A stretch of DNA of 64,000 nt, taken from positions 868,001 to 932,000 of the forward strand of contig CBDBPN010000003.1 in NCBI GenBank assembly GCA_965208745.1. The letters run 5' to 3'. A model generated the notes under the pieces. That model was not told where the DNA came from. It saw only the letters and a program-made list of their open reading frames with translations, and ran no database searches. The translations under genes were made by a program, and so were the position numbers. Of this stretch, positions 17,129 through 25,868 are shown one piece after another; the stretch's first letter is position 1, and each line of letters begins with the position of its first letter. Source of the stretch: VXNE01 sp965208745. Its GTDB lineage: Bacteria > Pseudomonadota > Gammaproteobacteria > Pseudomonadales > Azotimanducaceae.

Positions 17129-17207
17129 CGCTTTCCTCTCCCCTTGGCTCGTGCGGCGCGGCACGGGCCACGCCGCCGGTTCCGATGTTGCCACGGATCC
17201 GTCGGGC

Positions 17208-17771
17208 TCAGGGCGGCTCCGGCCCGACGCGCCGCGAAAAACCACCCGTCACGTGCAGCACCCCGTCCGCGAGCGCCACCCGGAGCATGGCGAGCGGCCG
17301 CGGGGCCGGGCCGTTCACGACACGCGCAGCGTCGGCCACGTCGAACTGCGAATCGTGGCACGGGCACTTCAGCCGGCGCGTCTCGTCGTCCCAACCGTTG
17401 ATCTCGCAGCCCGTGTGCGTGCAGGAGGCCGAGTAGACGAGGAGCACGTCGGAACCGGGCGCATCCGGGACCGCATAGCGTGACGCCTTCGGCGAGACGT
17501 CGTCCCCCGCGACCCGGACAACGAGGAGCTGGTTGTTGAGAGAGCCGTCACGCACGATGCCGGTGGCCGGATCCATGGCATGGGCCGCAACCGGTCGCGG
17601 CCCGACGTCGCCGGCGGCCAGGGCCGCCCCGGCCCGCTCGCCGAACGCGTGCACCAGCACGTCGCCCTCCTGCGGCCGCATGCGGCGCGGCTTCTGGCCC
17701 AGGGCGGGCGCCGCCGCGATCAGGCCCGCGGCGCCGGAGAGGCCGGCGAGCGCCCCGCGGCGATTCAGCAC
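17208..17771 (-). CDS. Rieske [2Fe-2S] protein with Tat signal
   Basis: A 187-residue protein starting MLNRRGALAGLSGAAG, a twin-arginine signal, so it is exported folded. The Rieske cluster ligands are complete: SCTHTGCEI (Cys-x-His) and KCPCHDSQFD (Cys-x2-His). The length fits a single-domain periplasmic or membrane-anchored Rieske electron carrier. It lies between the Liv-type binding protein (7-bp gap) and the PQQ dehydrogenase (79 bp), all on the minus strand, consistent with an electron-transfer partner. Confidence 0.88.
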   Translation of the reverse strand: MLNRRGALAGLSGAAGLIAAAPALGQKPRRMRPQEGDVLVHAFGERAGAALAAGDVGPRPVAAHAMDPATGIVRDGSLNNQLLVVRVAGDDVSPKASRYAVPDAPGSDVLLVYSASCTHTGCEINGWDDETRRLKCPCHDSQFDVADAARVVNGPAPRPLAMLRVALADGVLHVTGGFSRRVGPEPP

Positions 17772-17778
17772 GGCCGGG

Positions 17779-18969
17779 TCAGTAGCTGATGCGTTGCGCC
17801 AGCGTCACCCAGCGCCCGTCCCGCACCACGCTCAGGACCGATTCGCTTGCCCCCTTGTGGTCGTCGGGGCCGAAGGAGAGGTGATACCCGAACATGTCCG
17901 TGACGTCGTGCATGCTCTCGAGCGCGGCGACGAGCTTCTCGCGGGTGAGGTCGCGGCCCGCGATCTCGAGCGCCTGCACCACGAGGTCCGCGCCCCGCCA
18001 GCCTTCCATGGCGGGCAAGCCCGGCTCTTCGCCGAAACGCTCGACGTAGCCCTCGAACCACGCGCGCACCTCGGGCGTCATGTCGTCGTCCGGATAGAGC
18101 CGCGCCATGTGCACGAAGGCGTAGTAGCCCTCGCCGGCATCGTGCTCGGCGATCACCTGCCCATAGGCCGCGTTGTTGCCCACCCAGGCGACGTCGTCCC
18201 AGCCCATCTTGCGCGCGGCATCGAGCACCAGGATCGTGTCGCGGTGCACGGTCCCCATCAGCACGAGGTCGCAGTTCGCGTTCCGGAGCCGCAGGATCGC
18301 GGCCGTGAACTCGGTGGCGTCAGGTTTGTGCGCGGAGGTCTCGACGATCGGAATCCCCATCGCCGCGGTCTGGTCCTGGACGCCCTCCAGGATCTCGATG
18401 CCGTAGTCCGTGTCCTGGTACATGACGCAGACGGTCTCCTTGCCCTCCTGCTCGACGAAGTACTTCACCGCCGCGCGCATCTCGTCGTAGTAGATCCCGT
18501 GCTGGGCGAACATGAGCTTCTGGAAGGGCTCGACCATCGACCGCGCGCCCGTACCCGGGAACAGGTTCGGCACGCCCTGGTCGAACTGCTGCGCCATGAC
18601 GGCGTTGTTCGTCGGGGTCCCGACGGCGACCAGCATCGCGAAGATCTTGTCGCGGTTGATCAGCTTGTTGGCGGCCTGGATCGCGCGGGGCACCTGGTAC
18701 TGCGTGTCCTCGACGATGAGGCGCAACTGGCGCCCGTGCACGCCCCCGGCGGCGTTGGCGTCCTCGAAGCGCATGCGCATGCCGTTCACCACCCCCACGC
18801 CCCAGATCGCGATGGGGCCGGAGAGGTCGGTGTGCGTGCCGAAGAGCACCTCGGTGTCGGTGACGCCGTCCACGGTCATCGCCGATTCGCCGCCGCCCGA
18901 CGCGGCGTCCTCCGGCGCGCCGCAGGCCGCAAGGAAGGCGAGCGGCGCCAGGATGGCGAGTTTTCTCAT
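17779..18969 (-). CDS. Branched-chain amino-acid-type ABC transporter substrate-binding lipoprotein
   Basis: A 396-residue periplasmic-binding protein, type I (LivJ-like). The signal is a lipoprotein one (PLAFLAAC). The first strand TEVLFGTHTDLSGPIAIWG and IVEDTQYQVPRAIQAANKLI are diagnostic. The start chosen is ATG 18969, with GGAGGAAAC in front; the same frame is open upstream to 19368 because it runs into a VapC relic. LivFGMH at 23251-26734 has no binding protein beside it, so this is its likely partner. The ligand could be an amino acid or, given the acyl-CoA genes, an aromatic or aliphatic acid. Confidence 0.9.
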   Translation of the reverse strand: MRKLAILAPLAFLAACGAPEDAASGGGESAMTVDGVTDTEVLFGTHTDLSGPIAIWGVGVVNGMRMRFEDANAAGGVHGRQLRLIVEDTQYQVPRAIQAANKLINRDKIFAMLVAVGTPTNNAVMAQQFDQGVPNLFPGTGARSMVEPFQKLMFAQHGIYYDEMRAAVKYFVEQEGKETVCVMYQDTDYGIEILEGVQDQTAAMGIPIVETSAHKPDATEFTAAILRLRNANCDLVLMGTVHRDTILVLDAARKMGWDDVAWVGNNAAYGQVIAEHDAGEGYYAFVHMARLYPDDDMTPEVRAWFEGYVERFGEEPGLPAMEGWRGADLVVQALEIAGRDLTREKLVAALESMHDVTDMFGYHLSFGPDDHKGASESVLSVVRDGRWVTLAQRISY

Positions 18970-19038
18970 TGCACGTTTCCTCCGTCTCCTCCGTCGAAGG
19001 CCGGTGCCCCGCACAATGCCAGCCTTCGGCAACCGCGG

Positions 19039-19074
19039 CAGTTTACTCAAGACGCGCGTGTCGACGAACGTCAC
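19039..19074 (-). pseudogene. VapC (PIN-domain) toxin stub
   Basis: A GTG at 19074 overlaps the antitoxin stop (GTGA), the usual vapBC coupling. It reads VTFVDTRVLSKL, the first strand of a PIN domain with the catalytic Asp. Nothing PIN-like follows; the frame continues as unrelated residues straight into the substrate-binding protein gene. Toxin activity must be lost. Confidence 0.6.
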
Positions 19075-19346
19075 GTTGGAATTCGACCGCGGCGGCGCGA
19101 CCGCTCCATCACTGACAGGCGCTCTGCCCGGTCCGGTTCCACCGCGGGCCCGGGAAGCGCGTCGCAACGGGCGAAGAACGCGGCGAGGTCCTCCGGTGTG
19201 CGAATCCTGCTGGAGGCCGTTGCCCGCTCCAGCCTGTCGTGCGCAACGGATCGCAGCCACCCGCTCAGAGACATGCTTTGCTGCCGCGCCTGACCCGCGA
19301 ACCCGGCATCGCCGACATCGAGGACCGCGAACCAGGCGCCCCACAT
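19071..19346 (-). CDS. VapB-like antitoxin, N-terminus degenerate
   Basis: A 91-residue protein starting at ATG 19346 with GGAG eight bases upstream. The segment QQSMSLSGWLRSVAHDRLER is the second helix region of a ribbon-helix-helix antitoxin, and RTPEDLAAFFARCDALPGPA followed by ERLSVMERSR is the usual toxin-binding tail. The first 20 residues (WFAVLDVGDAGFAG) do not keep the expected ribbon pattern, so an upstream frameshift is likely. The toxin gene is reduced to a stub. Confidence 0.6.
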   Translation of the reverse strand: MWGAWFAVLDVGDAGFAGQARQQSMSLSGWLRSVAHDRLERATASSRIRTPEDLAAFFARCDALPGPAVEPDRAERLSVMERSRRRGRIPT

Positions 19347-19404
19347 GAAAGCTCCTTCGAAGCCGCATCGCCAGGATCTCGGGCGACCCGCCCCGCTTGC
19401 GGCG

Positions 19405-19740
19405 TCATCGGCTCGCCAGGCCTTCGGCGAGAAACGTCGCGGCAAGCTGGTTCAGGCTGACGCCCTCGCTTGCCGCCCGGCGCGCCAGCCGCATGTGGAG
19501 CGTCCTCGGAATGCGTTGCAGGAACTGCCCGCTGTAGGTCTTGGGCTGCGGTAAGCCGCCCTTGTCTTCACGTTCCGCCATCGCCCAAGCCTCGAACGCA
19601 TCGCGGGCTTCCGCGATCGCCTCGTCAATCGTCGCCCCGTCGGCAATGCAGCCGGGCAGATCCGGGATGCTCGCCATGAATCCCCCACCCTCCTCTGCGG
19701 GAAGGGGGCTCACGTTGATCGCATAGTCTTCGAAGTTCAT
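19405..19740 (-). CDS. hicB: HicB-family antitoxin
   Basis: A 111-residue protein with a partial RNase H-like HicB domain (YAINVSPLPAEEGGGFMASI, then PDLPGCIADGATIDEAIAEA) and a C-terminal DNA-binding helix region (MRLARRAASEGVSLNQLAA). It should neutralise HicA and repress the operon. Its ATG overlaps the hicA stop (ATGA), so the order is toxin first, as is common for hicAB. Confidence 0.9.
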   Translation of the reverse strand: MNFEDYAINVSPLPAEEGGGFMASIPDLPGCIADGATIDEAIAEARDAFEAWAMAEREDKGGLPQPKTYSGQFLQRIPRTLHMRLARRAASEGVSLNQLAATFLAEGLASR

Positions 19741-19970
19741 TGGGGTTCCTCCACGAACTCGACCAAACGGCGGATGTAGACCGGCTTTATCGGCTTGTGC
19801 ATGGGGATGGTCAGGTGGTGACCGAGTGTGTTGGTGAGAACCGCGTGGCTCGTTCCTCGTTGACGTAGCGTCAATCCATTTGCGCGGGCCACAGCCCGTA
19901 CGTTTTCAGGCGTCCAGTCTGCCTTCGGATTGGCCCGCATGGCATCGACTAGCTTCGCCCCGCGCACCAT
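19737..19970 (-). CDS. hicA: HicA-family mRNA interferase toxin
   Basis: A 77-residue double-stranded RNA-binding-fold toxin: VRAVARANGLTLRQRGTSHA with the catalytic His in GTSHAVLTN, then GHHLTIPMHKPIKPVYIRRL. It cleaves mRNA when free of HicB. Longer than the shortest HicA proteins (about 60) but with all motifs. The start at 19970 is followed by VRGAKLVDAMRANP. Confidence 0.88.
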   Translation of the reverse strand: MVRGAKLVDAMRANPKADWTPENVRAVARANGLTLRQRGTSHAVLTNTLGHHLTIPMHKPIKPVYIRRLVEFVEEPQ

Positions 19971-20168
19971 GGCCGAACGATACCGAATACGGTATCAAAG
20001 TCAACGCGGGCCAACGGCCGGCGGCTGAATCCGGCCTGCCGACAACCCGAGATTGCCGCAAGCCGCGCGTGGGGCCTAAGATGCCACGGGCACGGCGTGG
20101 ACAACCCCCACACCCCGGCCCCTTTCGAAGTTGCGTCCATCGCGCCGATGGCGACCGCGAGGGTAGAG

Positions 20169-21310
20169 ATGCAGGACGCGTTCATTATCGGACTCGATCC
20201 GAGGCTGAACTCGGCAGGAACCTCCACGGAGACATTGTGCCGGCGCGTGGGACAGAACACGGGCAATTTGGTCTACGCCCACGCCATATGGACTCACATA
20301 CGGGGGGGGGGGCGACGATCCTCAATATGCGCGCCACCCCGGAAGAAATGAACCGGGCCGGCCGCATCGGCGTCATCCAAGGCTCCAACTCGTTGGGCTC
20401 ACACTTCTCGTCGGTTCGGTGGCGCAGTCGCTTCGCGAACTTGACGAGCAGGCTGGTGCTTGTCGGCGTCGGTGCACAGAGCGATCTCGCAGGAACGCTA
20501 CCGGAACTACCCGACATCGCGCTGGAGTGGCTGCTGCGGATAGTGGAGCGCGCACCGGGCGGCGAGCCGAACATCGGGGTGCGCGGGTCGTTCACGAAGC
20601 ATGTCCTGGCGCACCACGGTTTGGCCGGGCATGCCGAGGTCATAGGCTGCCCTTCGCTGTTCATCAACCCGGATCCGAAGCTCGGCCAGACCATAGCTCG
20701 CAACGCGAGACGCCTCGGGCGGGTAGCGGTCGTAGCAGGTCACGAGAACTGGCGCCACCTCGGACGCATCGAGGCGTCACTGAGCCGGGCAGTAACCGCG
20801 ACGGACGGTGCCTACATCGGTCAGCACGGGTTGAACATGATGAAGCTGACCCGGGGAGAGGCCGGCCGGCTCGACGAGACGGTGTTGGAGGCACTACGCG
20901 CCCACATCTGCCCCGACATGAACCTTGCGGAGTTCGTTCGCTGGAGCCGGCGGTACGGAAGAGTGTTCTTCGACGTGTCGGAATGGCTGGCCTATTGCCG
21001 GAAGTTCGATCTGGTTGTGGGCACGCGGATTCACGGCACGATGATCGCGTTACAGGCAGGCACACCCGCAGTTTGCATCGTGCACGACTCGCGCACACTC
21101 GAGCTGTGCGAGACGATGGGGGTTCCCCATGTCCTGTACGAGGCATTGCCGGACGGCATCGGCTACCGGGATCTGCCGTCGTTGTTCGACTTCGACGCAG
21201 ATGCATTCGACGAGAACCGGCTCAGGCTTTGTGCCACCTATGTCCGGTTTCTCGAGCGGAACGCGGTCCCTACGGTTGCGTGGCTGAGGGAAATGGCGGT
21301 CACGTCGTGA
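20169..21310 (+). pseudogene. Polysaccharide pyruvyl transferase family protein, off-frame at a poly-G tract
   Basis: The N-terminal 45 residues (MQDAFIIGLDPRLNSAGTST, then RRVGQNTGNLVYAHAIWTHI) read in the frame of ATG 20169. The remaining 330 residues (ATILNMRATPEEMNRAGRIG to the end) are in another frame. The switch is at an 11-base G tract, 20302-20312; 9 or 12 G would join them in frame. The body shows the family core (VGVGAQSDL, GVRGSFTKHVL, VGTRIHGTMIALQAGTPAVC). These enzymes add ketal-pyruvate to cell-surface sugars. The tract allows phase variation; sequencing error in a homopolymer is the alternative. An upstream GTG at 20097 could also serve as start. Confidence 0.8.
20302..20312 (+). 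repeat. G11 homopolymer inside a coding region
   Basis: Eleven consecutive G residues, the longest homopolymer that I noticed here, located exactly where the pyruvyl transferase frame breaks. Slipped-strand mispairing at such tracts switches surface-polysaccharide genes in other Gram-negatives. Confidence 0.85.
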
Positions 21311-21314
21311 TGCG

Positions 21315-21336
21315 GCGCCGGCACCTCGGCCGGCGC
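21315..21336. terminator. Hairpin between convergent genes
   Basis: Perfect 8-bp arms GCGCCGGC / GCCGGCGC with a 6-base loop, lying between the stops of the pyruvyl transferase gene (plus) and the acyl-CoA synthetase gene (minus). No clear T-run. Confidence 0.5.
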
Positions 21337-21418
21337 GGCGCCGGCGGTGCTCCGGTGTCCGGCAGCCGGGCCCGAAGGCCCAACTGGCACGTGACACCAC
21401 AGGAACAAGCCGCGTCCC

Positions 21419-23260
21419 CTACGACCGGTACATCTCCGTGATCAGCCCCTCGTACTTCTCGTGCACGACCTTGCGCTTGAGCTTCTGGGTCGGCGTCAGC
21501 TCCTCGTCCTCGGCGTCGAGCAACTGGTCGATGAGGCGGAACTTCTTGATCGTCTCGACCCGGGCGAAGCGGGCGTTGACGGCCTCGATCTCGCCCCAGA
21601 CGAGGTCCTGCACCTCCCGGGTGTGGCACAGGCTCGTGTAGTTGGTGAAGGGCACGTCGTTGTCCTGGGCGTACTTGGTGACGTTCTCGTGGTCGATCAT
21701 CACGAGACAGGTCAGGTACGGCCTGCGGTCGCCGACGACGACGGCGTCCGTGATGTAGGGGGAGAACTTGAGCTGGTTCTCGATCTCGCTCGGCGTGATG
21801 TTCTTGCCGCCCGCGGTGATGATGATGTCCTTCATCCGGTCGACGATGTAGACGAAACCGTCGTCGTCGATGCGGCCCACGTCGCCGGAGTGGAGCCAGC
21901 CCTGGCGAATCGTGTCCGCCGTCTTCTCGGGCTTGTTCCAGTAGCCCGCGATGACGCCCGGCGAGCGGATGAGGATCTCGTTCTCCTCCGACAGCGCCAC
22001 CTCGGTGCCGCCCACGGACTTGCCGACACTGCCGATGCGGAAATCGTCGGCCAGGTTCGCCGTCGCCAGGCCGCTGCACTCGGTCTGCCCGTACACCTCG
22101 TACATCGGCTTGCCGAGGGCCCAGTACCAGTCGATGAGGTCCGGGGCGATGGGGGCCGCGGCGGTCGACAGCCAGCGGCAGTCGTCGATGCCGAGCATCC
22201 GGCGGATGTTCTTGAACACGAGCAGGTCGGCGAGGAAGAAGGCGGCCGAGACGGGGACCGGGACCCTGGTGCCGGCCTTCAGGCACGCCGCGCGCCGTTC
22301 GCCGACCGCGAGCGCCAGCCGGTAGGCGAGGCGCCCGAGCGCGGTGGCTTCCTTGAGCTTGATCGCGACGGTGGAGAACTGCTTCTCCCACACGCGCGGC
22401 ACGGCGAAGTGGATGGTGGGGGCGACCTCCTGCTGGTCCGTGACCGCGGTCTCGAGTTCCTCCACCAGATTCACCACCGAGCACGACTCGAGAACCGCGA
22501 ACGTGTAGAACATGCGTCCCGCGACGTGGGCGAGGGGCAGGAACCCCAGTTGCTCGTCCGTGTCGTGGATGCCGTAGCAGCGCTGCAGCGTGTTCATCGA
22601 GTACAGCATGTTGCGCTGCGTGATCATCGCGCCCTTCGGCGGGCCCGTGGTGCCCGACGTGTAGGTCAGGATCATCAGGTCTTCCGGCCGCGCCTTGCCG
22701 ATCTCCCGCTCCCAGACCTCCGGATGCCGCTCCCCGTACTCGCGCCCCAGTTCCAGCAGCGCCTCGAAGCTCATGCACAGGTCGTCGTCGAGGTGCCGCA
22801 GGCCCTCCATGTCGAAGATGACGACCTTCTCCAGCGTCGACGTGCGCTCGCGCACCTCGAGCACCTTGTCGAGCTGCTCCTCGTCCTCCGCGAAGTAGTA
22901 GCGGGTACCGCTGTCGTTGATGAGGTACTCGATCTGGTTCGGGGCGTCCGTCGGGTAGACACCGTTGGTCACGCCACCCACGCAGATGACGCCGAGGTCC
23001 GCGAACATCCACTCCTTGTTGACTTCGGAGGCGACGGCAACCACGTCGCCGCGCTCCAGGCCCAGCGCCTTCAGACCGAGCCCGGCCAGCCGCGCCTGCT
23101 CCCCGTACTCCGCCCACGTGTACTCGTTCCAGATGCCGAAGTCCTTCTCGCGGATCGCGACCTTGTCGCGCCGCTCGGTGACCCGCTTCCAGAAGAGTTC
23201 GGGGATCGTGGAGCACCCCGCCACGCTCGTCAGAGCGTCCGGGCTCGCCGTCAACGCCAT
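21419..23260 (-). CDS. Long-chain acyl-CoA synthetase (AMP-forming)
   Basis: A 613-residue ANL-superfamily ligase. The ATP-binding P-loop LTYTSGTTGPPKGAM is near residue 195, YGQTECSG near 395, and the hinge/adenylate segment GWLHSGDVGRIDDDGFVYIV then RMKDIIITAGGKNI near 460-490. The terminal catalytic Lys region is KRKVVHEKYEG. It activates fatty or aryl acids to CoA thioesters. Its start overlaps the livF stop by 10 bp, making it the last gene of a livHMGF operon; this arrangement is common where the transporter imports a carboxylic acid to be activated. Confidence 0.9.
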   Translation of the reverse strand: MALTASPDALTSVAGCSTIPELFWKRVTERRDKVAIREKDFGIWNEYTWAEYGEQARLAGLGLKALGLERGDVVAVASEVNKEWMFADLGVICVGGVTNGVYPTDAPNQIEYLINDSGTRYYFAEDEEQLDKVLEVRERTSTLEKVVIFDMEGLRHLDDDLCMSFEALLELGREYGERHPEVWEREIGKARPEDLMILTYTSGTTGPPKGAMITQRNMLYSMNTLQRCYGIHDTDEQLGFLPLAHVAGRMFYTFAVLESCSVVNLVEELETAVTDQQEVAPTIHFAVPRVWEKQFSTVAIKLKEATALGRLAYRLALAVGERRAACLKAGTRVPVPVSAAFFLADLLVFKNIRRMLGIDDCRWLSTAAAPIAPDLIDWYWALGKPMYEVYGQTECSGLATANLADDFRIGSVGKSVGGTEVALSEENEILIRSPGVIAGYWNKPEKTADTIRQGWLHSGDVGRIDDDGFVYIVDRMKDIIITAGGKNITPSEIENQLKFSPYITDAVVVGDRRPYLTCLVMIDHENVTKYAQDNDVPFTNYTSLCHTREVQDLVWGEIEAVNARFARVETIKKFRLIDQLLDAEDEELTPTQKLKRKVVHEKYEGLITEMYRS

Positions 23261-24033
23261 GTCTTGCGCACCTTCCAGCGGCGCCGGCCGCGTACGCCTT
23301 CGTCCTTCATGCCGAGGTAGAACTCCTTGATGTCCGTGGCGTCGCTCAGCCGTTCGACCGTATCTTCCATCACCACGCGGCCCACTTCCATCACGTAGCC
23401 GTAGTCCGCGATGTCGAGCGCCATCTTGGCGTTCTGCTCGACGAGGAGCATCGTCACGCCCCGCTCGTCGTTGAGGCGGCGGACGATCTCGGCGATGTCG
23501 TGCACCAGGCGCGGCGACAGTCCGAGGGACGGCTCGTCGAGCAGCATCACGGCCGGGCGCAACATCAGGGCGCGGCCGATCGCCAGCATCTGCTGCTGGC
23601 CGCCCGACAGGAACCCCGCCTCGAGCTTCCGGCGTTCCGCGAGCGGCGGGAAGTAGCCGTAGACCATCTCGAGGTCCTCGGCGATCTCCCCGTCGCGCCG
23701 GCTGTACGCCCCCATCCGGAGGTTCTCGTCGACGTTCAGGAACGGGAACACCTCGCGCCCCTCGGGGACGTGCCCGACGCCGAGGCGCGCCACCCGGTCC
23801 GGGTCCCGGTTGGTGATGTCCTCGCCGCGAAAGGCCACGGTCCCCTTGCGCGGATCCATGGCGCCGCAGATCGTCTTCAGCACCGTGGTCTTGCCGGCGC
23901 CGTTCGCGCCGAGCACGGCAACGATCTGCCGATCGAACACCTTCAGGCTCACGCCCCGGATCGCCATCACCGGTCCGTAGTAGGTCTCGATGTTGCGCAG
24001 TTCGAGAACGGGCGTCGGTTCGGCGGCGGTCAC
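23251..24033 (-). CDS. livF: LivF-type ABC transporter ATP-binding protein
   Basis: A 260-residue ATPase with GTG start at 24033. Walker A GANGAGKTT (near 36), signature LSGGQQQMLAIGRAL (near 135) and Walker B AVMLLDEPSLGLSP are intact, as is the switch His region LLVEQNAKM. The branched-chain amino-acid family LivF pairs with LivG to drive LivHM. The C-terminus is extended with basic residues compared with the usual 235. The gene is 3 bp from livG. Confidence 0.92.
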   Translation of the reverse strand: MTAAEPTPVLELRNIETYYGPVMAIRGVSLKVFDRQIVAVLGANGAGKTTVLKTICGAMDPRKGTVAFRGEDITNRDPDRVARLGVGHVPEGREVFPFLNVDENLRMGAYSRRDGEIAEDLEMVYGYFPPLAERRKLEAGFLSGGQQQMLAIGRALMLRPAVMLLDEPSLGLSPRLVHDIAEIVRRLNDERGVTMLLVEQNAKMALDIADYGYVMEVGRVVMEDTVERLSDATDIKEFYLGMKDEGVRGRRRWKVRKTWR

Positions 24034-24036
24034 AAG

Positions 24037-24795
24037 TCAGTCTCCGAGGTAGGCGCGCAGCACCGCCGGGTGCTCCTGGATCTCGCGGGGCTCGCCCACC
24101 GCCAGTTCCAACCCGTCGGCCATCGCGAGCACGCGGTCGGACATGCGGGTCACGAGGTTCATGTCGTGCTCCACCATGATGATCGTGACGCCGAGGTCCT
24201 CGCTGATGTCCTCGATCCAGAACGACAGGTCCTCCGTCTCCTCCGGGTTGAGGCCGGACGACGGCTCGTCGAGCAGCAGGAGCTTGGGCTCGATGCAGAG
24301 CGCCCGCGCCACCTCCACCATCTTGCGCACCCCGTAGGGCAGGCCGTTGATCGTCTGCTCCCGGTAGCTTTGCAGGTCGAGCAGGTCGATGACGTCCTCG
24401 ACCTTCTCCCGGAACGCGAGGTCCTGGCGGCGCACGCGGGGCAGGAAGAAGAGGTCCTCCGCGAGCATCGTCCGGCGGTGCACGTGCCGGCCGATGAGGA
24501 GGTTCTTGAGCACGGTCTCGTGCTCGAAGAGTTCCGTGTTCTGGAAGGTGCGGGCGATGCCGCGCTGGGCGACCCGGTGCACGGGCAACCGGGTGATGTC
24601 CTCGCCGCCGAAGGTCATGGTGCCCGCGTCGACATCGTAGAAGCGGCTGATGAGGTTGAAGACGGTGGTCTTGCCGGCGCCGTTCGGGCCGATGATGCTG
24701 AAGACCTCGCCTTCCTCCACGTCGAAGGACAGGTCCCGAACGGCGTGGATGCCGCCGAAACTGACGGTCAGGTCGCGCGCCTCGAACAGGCTCAC
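24037..24795 (-). CDS. livG: LivG-type ABC transporter ATP-binding protein
   Basis: A 252-residue ATPase. The start chosen is the GTG at 24795 (VSLFEARDLTVSFGG), which overlaps the livM stop as GTGA. Walker A GPNGAGKTT, the family-specific ARTFQNTELFEHETVLKNL, and LLLLDEPSSGLNPEE are present. The usual LSGG signature reads LPYGVRKMVEVARAL, the divergent form seen in some LivG proteins. Confidence 0.91.
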   Translation of the reverse strand: MSLFEARDLTVSFGGIHAVRDLSFDVEEGEVFSIIGPNGAGKTTVFNLISRFYDVDAGTMTFGGEDITRLPVHRVAQRGIARTFQNTELFEHETVLKNLLIGRHVHRRTMLAEDLFFLPRVRRQDLAFREKVEDVIDLLDLQSYREQTINGLPYGVRKMVEVARALCIEPKLLLLDEPSSGLNPEETEDLSFWIEDISEDLGVTIIMVEHDMNLVTRMSDRVLAMADGLELAVGEPREIQEHPAVLRAYLGD

Positions 24796-25868
24796 CGGAC
24801 GCGCTCCGTGCGCAGGTAGCTCTTCTGCCGCTTGTACGTCGCCTTGCGGTAGAGCGGGAACTCCTGGAAGTAGAGGCGGATCTTGACCCATCGCCCGTAG
24901 ATGCCGAGCGGCTCGTAGACCAGGAACAGGATCAGGATCAACCCGAAGATCGCGGGTTCGAGTCCCGGGATCTCCGCGATCGCCGGCGGCGACGCGTCGC
25001 GCAGGAACGCCACCGCCTGCGGCAGGAGCCCGATGAAAATGGCGCCGAAGACGACGCCGTGCATGGAACCCAGGCCGCCGACCACCACCATCAGGAGGAG
25101 CTGGATCGACGTCACGATCGTGAAGGCGTCCGGGGCGAGGTAGCCGATCTTGTGCGCGAAGAGCCCCCCGGCGAGCCCGGTGAACCCCGCCGAGAGGAAG
25201 AAGGCCAGCGTCTTCGTGCGCGCGAGATCGATCCCCATCGCCTGGGCCGAGACCTCCGAGTCGCGCACCGCGATCATCGCGCGGCCGGACGGGCTCCGGA
25301 GCAGGTTGAGCGCGGCGACGAGGGAAGCGGCGAGGAACGCGAGGCACACGTAGTAGAAGGTCGACGCGCTCATCAGGGAGGCGGAGAACACCTCCGCGCG
25401 GGGCACGGCCATGCCCCGGTAGCCGCCCGTCACCGACCCCCAGTGGGTGATCACGTGCTCGACGATCCTCGAGAAGGCGAGCGTCGCCACGGCCAGGTAG
25501 ATGCCGGTCATGCGCAGCGCCGGGATGGCGACGACGGCGCCCACGATGGCGGTCAGGAGGCTTGCCAGGGCCAGCGACACCGGCCACGGCAGGCCCTGCG
25601 TCAGAAACCAGGCGTGCGCGTACGCGCCGATGGCGAGGAAGGCCGCGTGGCCCAGGCTCACCTGCCCGGTGTATCCCACCAGCAGCATGAGCCCGACGCC
25701 GGCGATGGCGTAAATGAACACGAGCGACATCTCGCCGACGTAGAAGCTGTCGAAGCCGAGCGGCACCAGCAGCAGGGCGACGGCCAGCAGCGCATACCAG
25801 AAACGCTGCCCGTTGTGCTGGAACAGGTCGATGTCCTGGTTGTAGCGCGTCTTGAGGACGAATCTCAT
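24792..25868 (-). CDS. livM: LivM-type ABC transporter permease
   Basis: A 358-residue integral membrane protein starting at ATG 25868. It has about 8-10 hydrophobic segments and the family loops GYTGQVSLGHAAFLAIGAYA and VVGGLGSMHGVVFGAIFIGL. A polar C-terminal tail (EFPLYRKATYKRQKSYLRTE) is longer than usual. It overlaps livH by ATGA and livG by GTGA, so the whole transporter is translationally coupled. Confidence 0.91.
   Translation of the reverse strand: MRFVLKTRYNQDIDLFQHNGQRFWYALLAVALLLVPLGFDSFYVGEMSLVFIYAIAGVGLMLLVGYTGQVSLGHAAFLAIGAYAHAWFLTQGLPWPVSLALASLLTAIVGAVVAIPALRMTGIYLAVATLAFSRIVEHVITHWGSVTGGYRGMAVPRAEVFSASLMSASTFYYVCLAFLAASLVAALNLLRSPSGRAMIAVRDSEVSAQAMGIDLARTKTLAFFLSAGFTGLAGGLFAHKIGYLAPDAFTIVTSIQLLLMVVVGGLGSMHGVVFGAIFIGLLPQAVAFLRDASPPAIAEIPGLEPAIFGLILILFLVYEPLGIYGRWVKIRLYFQEFPLYRKATYKRQKSYLRTERVR

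Noticed and set aside
15461..17401. A 646-codon plus-strand open frame
   Set aside because: Antisense to the PQQ dehydrogenase, whose propeller and metal motifs are clear; high GC keeps the opposite strand open.
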